From contig NZ_JAAAWN010000005.1 in assembly GCF_010500865.1 (NCBI RefSeq), positions 95,772 through 159,771 on the forward strand: 64,000 nucleotides of DNA, read 5' to 3'. This DNA is from Alteromonas profundi (GTDB lineage Bacteria; Pseudomonadota; Gammaproteobacteria; Enterobacterales; Alteromonadaceae). Shown piece by piece: positions 62,561 through 64,000 of the stretch. Below the pieces are notes generated by a model. The model did not search any database, was not told where the DNA came from, and saw nothing but the letters and a program-made list of their open reading frames with translations. The position numbers and the translations under genes are program-made. Numbering within the stretch: position 1 is the first letter of the stretch; each line of letters starts with the position of its first letter.

Positions 62561-63211
62561 GTGAAAAACGTATCAATAGATATAGTCTCAGACGTTGTGT
62601 GTCCATGGTGCATTGTAGGGTACAAAAAGTTACAACAAGCGCTCCTTATGTTAGATGAGGTTAATGCTACGGTGAATTTTCACCCTTTTGAGTTAAACCC
62701 TAATATGCCTAAAGAAGGGCAAAATCTGCGTGAGCACATCATGGAAAAATATGGTGCCAGTGAAGCGCAAAGTCAACAAACGCGAGAGCAGCTTACCGAT
62801 ATTGGGGCGTCACTCGGATTTACGTTTGATTACTTTGATGACATGAAAATGGTGAATACATTCAATGCCCATCAAGTATTACATCTAGCTAGTTTAAAAG
62901 ACAAAAAAGAGGCGCTGAAACTTCGTTTATTCGCAGCTTTTTTCAGCGAGCGAAAAGACATAAGTGATGCGAAAGTGTTAGTGGAAGAAGCCGTCTCAAT
63001 AGGGTTGGAAAAAAATGAGGTGGAACTAGCGTTAGCACAGCAAACTTACGCTGAGGAAGTACGCATGCAAGACCAGTTATGGATGCAACGGGGCATACAA
63101 AGCGTGCCTACTTTTGTTATCGGCAATCAAGGCATCGCAGGTGCTCAGTCTCCTGAAACGTTAGCACAATTCATCCGTGAAGCCATGCAACAACAAGGTA
63201 GTGGTGAGTAA
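62561..63211 (+). CDS. FrnE-type DsbA family oxidoreductase
   Basis: A 216-residue thioredoxin-fold protein of the FrnE/DsbA-like cytoplasmic group. The active site CPWC (Cys14, Cys17) is directly after SDVVCPW; a helical insertion follows and the cis-Pro loop is SVPTFVIG. No signal peptide, unlike periplasmic DsbA. The GTG start at 62561 has GGAG five bases upstream. FrnE proteins are implicated in polyketide tailoring or redox stress; the role here is unknown. It ends five bases before the xdhC start, so the two are probably co-transcribed. Confidence 0.9.
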   Translation: MKNVSIDIVSDVVCPWCIVGYKKLQQALLMLDEVNATVNFHPFELNPNMPKEGQNLREHIMEKYGASEAQSQQTREQLTDIGASLGFTFDYFDDMKMVNTFNAHQVLHLASLKDKKEALKLRLFAAFFSERKDISDAKVLVEEAVSIGLEKNEVELALAQQTYAEEVRMQDQLWMQRGIQSVPTFVIGNQGIAGAQSPETLAQFIREAMQQQGSGE

Positions 63212-63216
63212 GTTCA

Positions 63217-64000
63217 ATGAGCAACCAGGTAATGCATCTTCTAACCCGCTGGCAACCTCTTAAAGACAAGCATAAGTGGGTTTTAGGTATCATTTTTAAA
63301 ACCGAAGGCTCTTGTTATCGTAAAGCGGGGGCCATGATGTTATTTAGTGATGCGGGCCATCAGTTAGGTGTGCTAAGCGGCGGGTGTCTGGAGTCAGATA
63401 TTCATCGAAAGGCGCAGCGGGTTATGCAAGATGGCCAAATACGCCATGCTACCTATGACGATAACGATGAAGAAGACATTGCCTTTAAGCTTGGCGTTGG
63501 TTGTGGTGGGGTGGTGCATCTCGCGCTTTTGCCGATAAACCGAGACACACATTATTTAAAGCTTGATGAGGTTTGCAATGCACTCGTTAAGGGCACGCGT
63601 TGCGTATGGGCACAGTGCTTAAGCGAGGGGCTTAAATCCGAGATAGAGCCTTTTACGGTAAACAGTCGTACTCAGCTTACAAAAGAGCAGGGTAATGCTA
63701 CGCTCAGAGTAGCTTTGCAGCCACCACCACACTTATTAATTGTGGGGGGCGGGTTCGATGCTACCTTTGTATCTAAGATGGCCGCACTGCAAGGGTGGAC
63801 AGTAAGTATTTGGGATCCAAGGCCTGCACAGGCTCGAACTGAACATTTCGCCAGTGCCAACTTTATTATTGCTTCTAGCGATATTGAAGCTGTTACTGAA
63901 CATATGACAGAGCACCGTGTTGATGGGGCGATACTTATGTCCCACCACCGCGAAATAGACAGCAAGGCGTTAGCTGTGCTTGCTCGTCACGATATAGCTT
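63217..64000 (+). CDS. XdhC-family protein, 3' end missing
   Basis: About 261 residues are visible; the frame is open to the right edge. XdhC binds molybdenum cofactor, promotes its sulfuration, and inserts it into xanthine dehydrogenase-type enzymes. The N-terminal XdhC/CoxI domain shows GSCYRKAGAMMLF, LSGGCLESDI and GVGCGGVVHL, and a Rossmann-type second domain begins LLIVGGGFDATFVSKMA. The ATG at 63217 follows the FrnE gene. Placement beside moa/mod genes and the family function agree. MocA-type or xdh genes may follow outside the window. Confidence 0.9.
   Translation, partial: MSNQVMHLLTRWQPLKDKHKWVLGIIFKTEGSCYRKAGAMMLFSDAGHQLGVLSGGCLESDIHRKAQRVMQDGQIRHATYDDNDEEDIAFKLGVGCGGVVHLALLPINRDTHYLKLDEVCNALVKGTRCVWAQCLSEGLKSEIEPFTVNSRTQLTKEQGNATLRVALQPPPHLLIVGGGFDATFVSKMAALQGWTVSIWDPRPAQARTEHFASANFIIASSDIEAVTEHMTEHRVDGAILMSHHREIDSKALAVLARHDIA

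Overview
The window looks like chromosome of a marine gammaproteobacterium of the order Alteromonadales, most likely Alteromonas or a close relative. This is inferred from gene content: a maoP/hdfR pair, YeaC, YceH and YfbR homologues, recC-recB-recD in one operon, many envelope lipoproteins, and a large propeller-GGDEF-EAL protein. No tRNA, rRNA, CRISPR array, prophage or plasmid module was seen. Apart from one REP-associated transposase and its repeats, it reads as ordinary chromosome.

Layout. 1-12.3 kb: the end of an alanine/glycine symporter, a zinc-ribbon/YeaC/DUF349 operon, small envelope proteins, a trypsin-like protease, a YfbR-type HD nucleotidase with an altered HD pair, and a minus-strand set resembling E. 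coli yqjD-yqjE-yqjK. 12.4-18.0 kb: a compact five-gene minus-strand phosphorelay (sigma-54-type response regulator, a 74-residue lone histidine-box protein, a CHASE3-type kinase, a single-domain receiver, a hybrid kinase with three receivers). It lies beside a 0.6 kb gap with two divergent sigma-54-like promoter candidates. 18.6-24.3 kb: LysR regulator, rhodanese, PRC-barrel protein, maoP, a small basic protein, hdfR, DUF2750, DUF2789 and yceH. 24.5-32.9 kb: RNase J, a 1392-residue sensor with GGDEF and EAL domains, an acyl-CoA synthetase, and an all-alpha dUTPase. 33.5-42.8 kb: recC, recB and recD with 4-base overlaps. 42.8-45.3 kb: small proteins of unknown role. 46-52.6 kb: a Tat-exported aminotransferase, a saccharopine-dehydrogenase-like reductase, a second aminotransferase and a large zinc metalloprotease. 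52.6-54 kb: a RAYT (REP-associated tyrosine transposase) between palindromic repeats. 54-64 kb: a molybdenum block (moeB; moaB-moaC-moaD-moaE-modA-modB-modC), then hemN, a FrnE-type DsbA protein and a truncated xdhC.

How the genes work together. The molybdenum block joins molybdate import (modABC) to molybdopterin synthesis (moaBCDE, moeB). The xdhC gene at the right edge suggests a molybdenum hydroxylase is one consumer. moaA and moeA are not in the window. The phosphorelay genes touch or overlap and probably form one circuit ending in a sigma-54 activator.

Most unusual signals. (1) The 9-base core GACACCCAC / GTGGGTGTC builds the palindromes around the RAYT gene. It recurs inside modC as three in-frame 18-base tandem units, and in a one-base variant (GACACACAC) as three 18-base units inside modA. 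(2) A stand-alone histidine-box protein is encoded in the phosphorelay operon. (3) A structured, terminator-ended stretch without an ORF at about 33.18-33.31 kb may be a small RNA. (4) Long unexplained hairpins lie at 44.9-45.5 kb.
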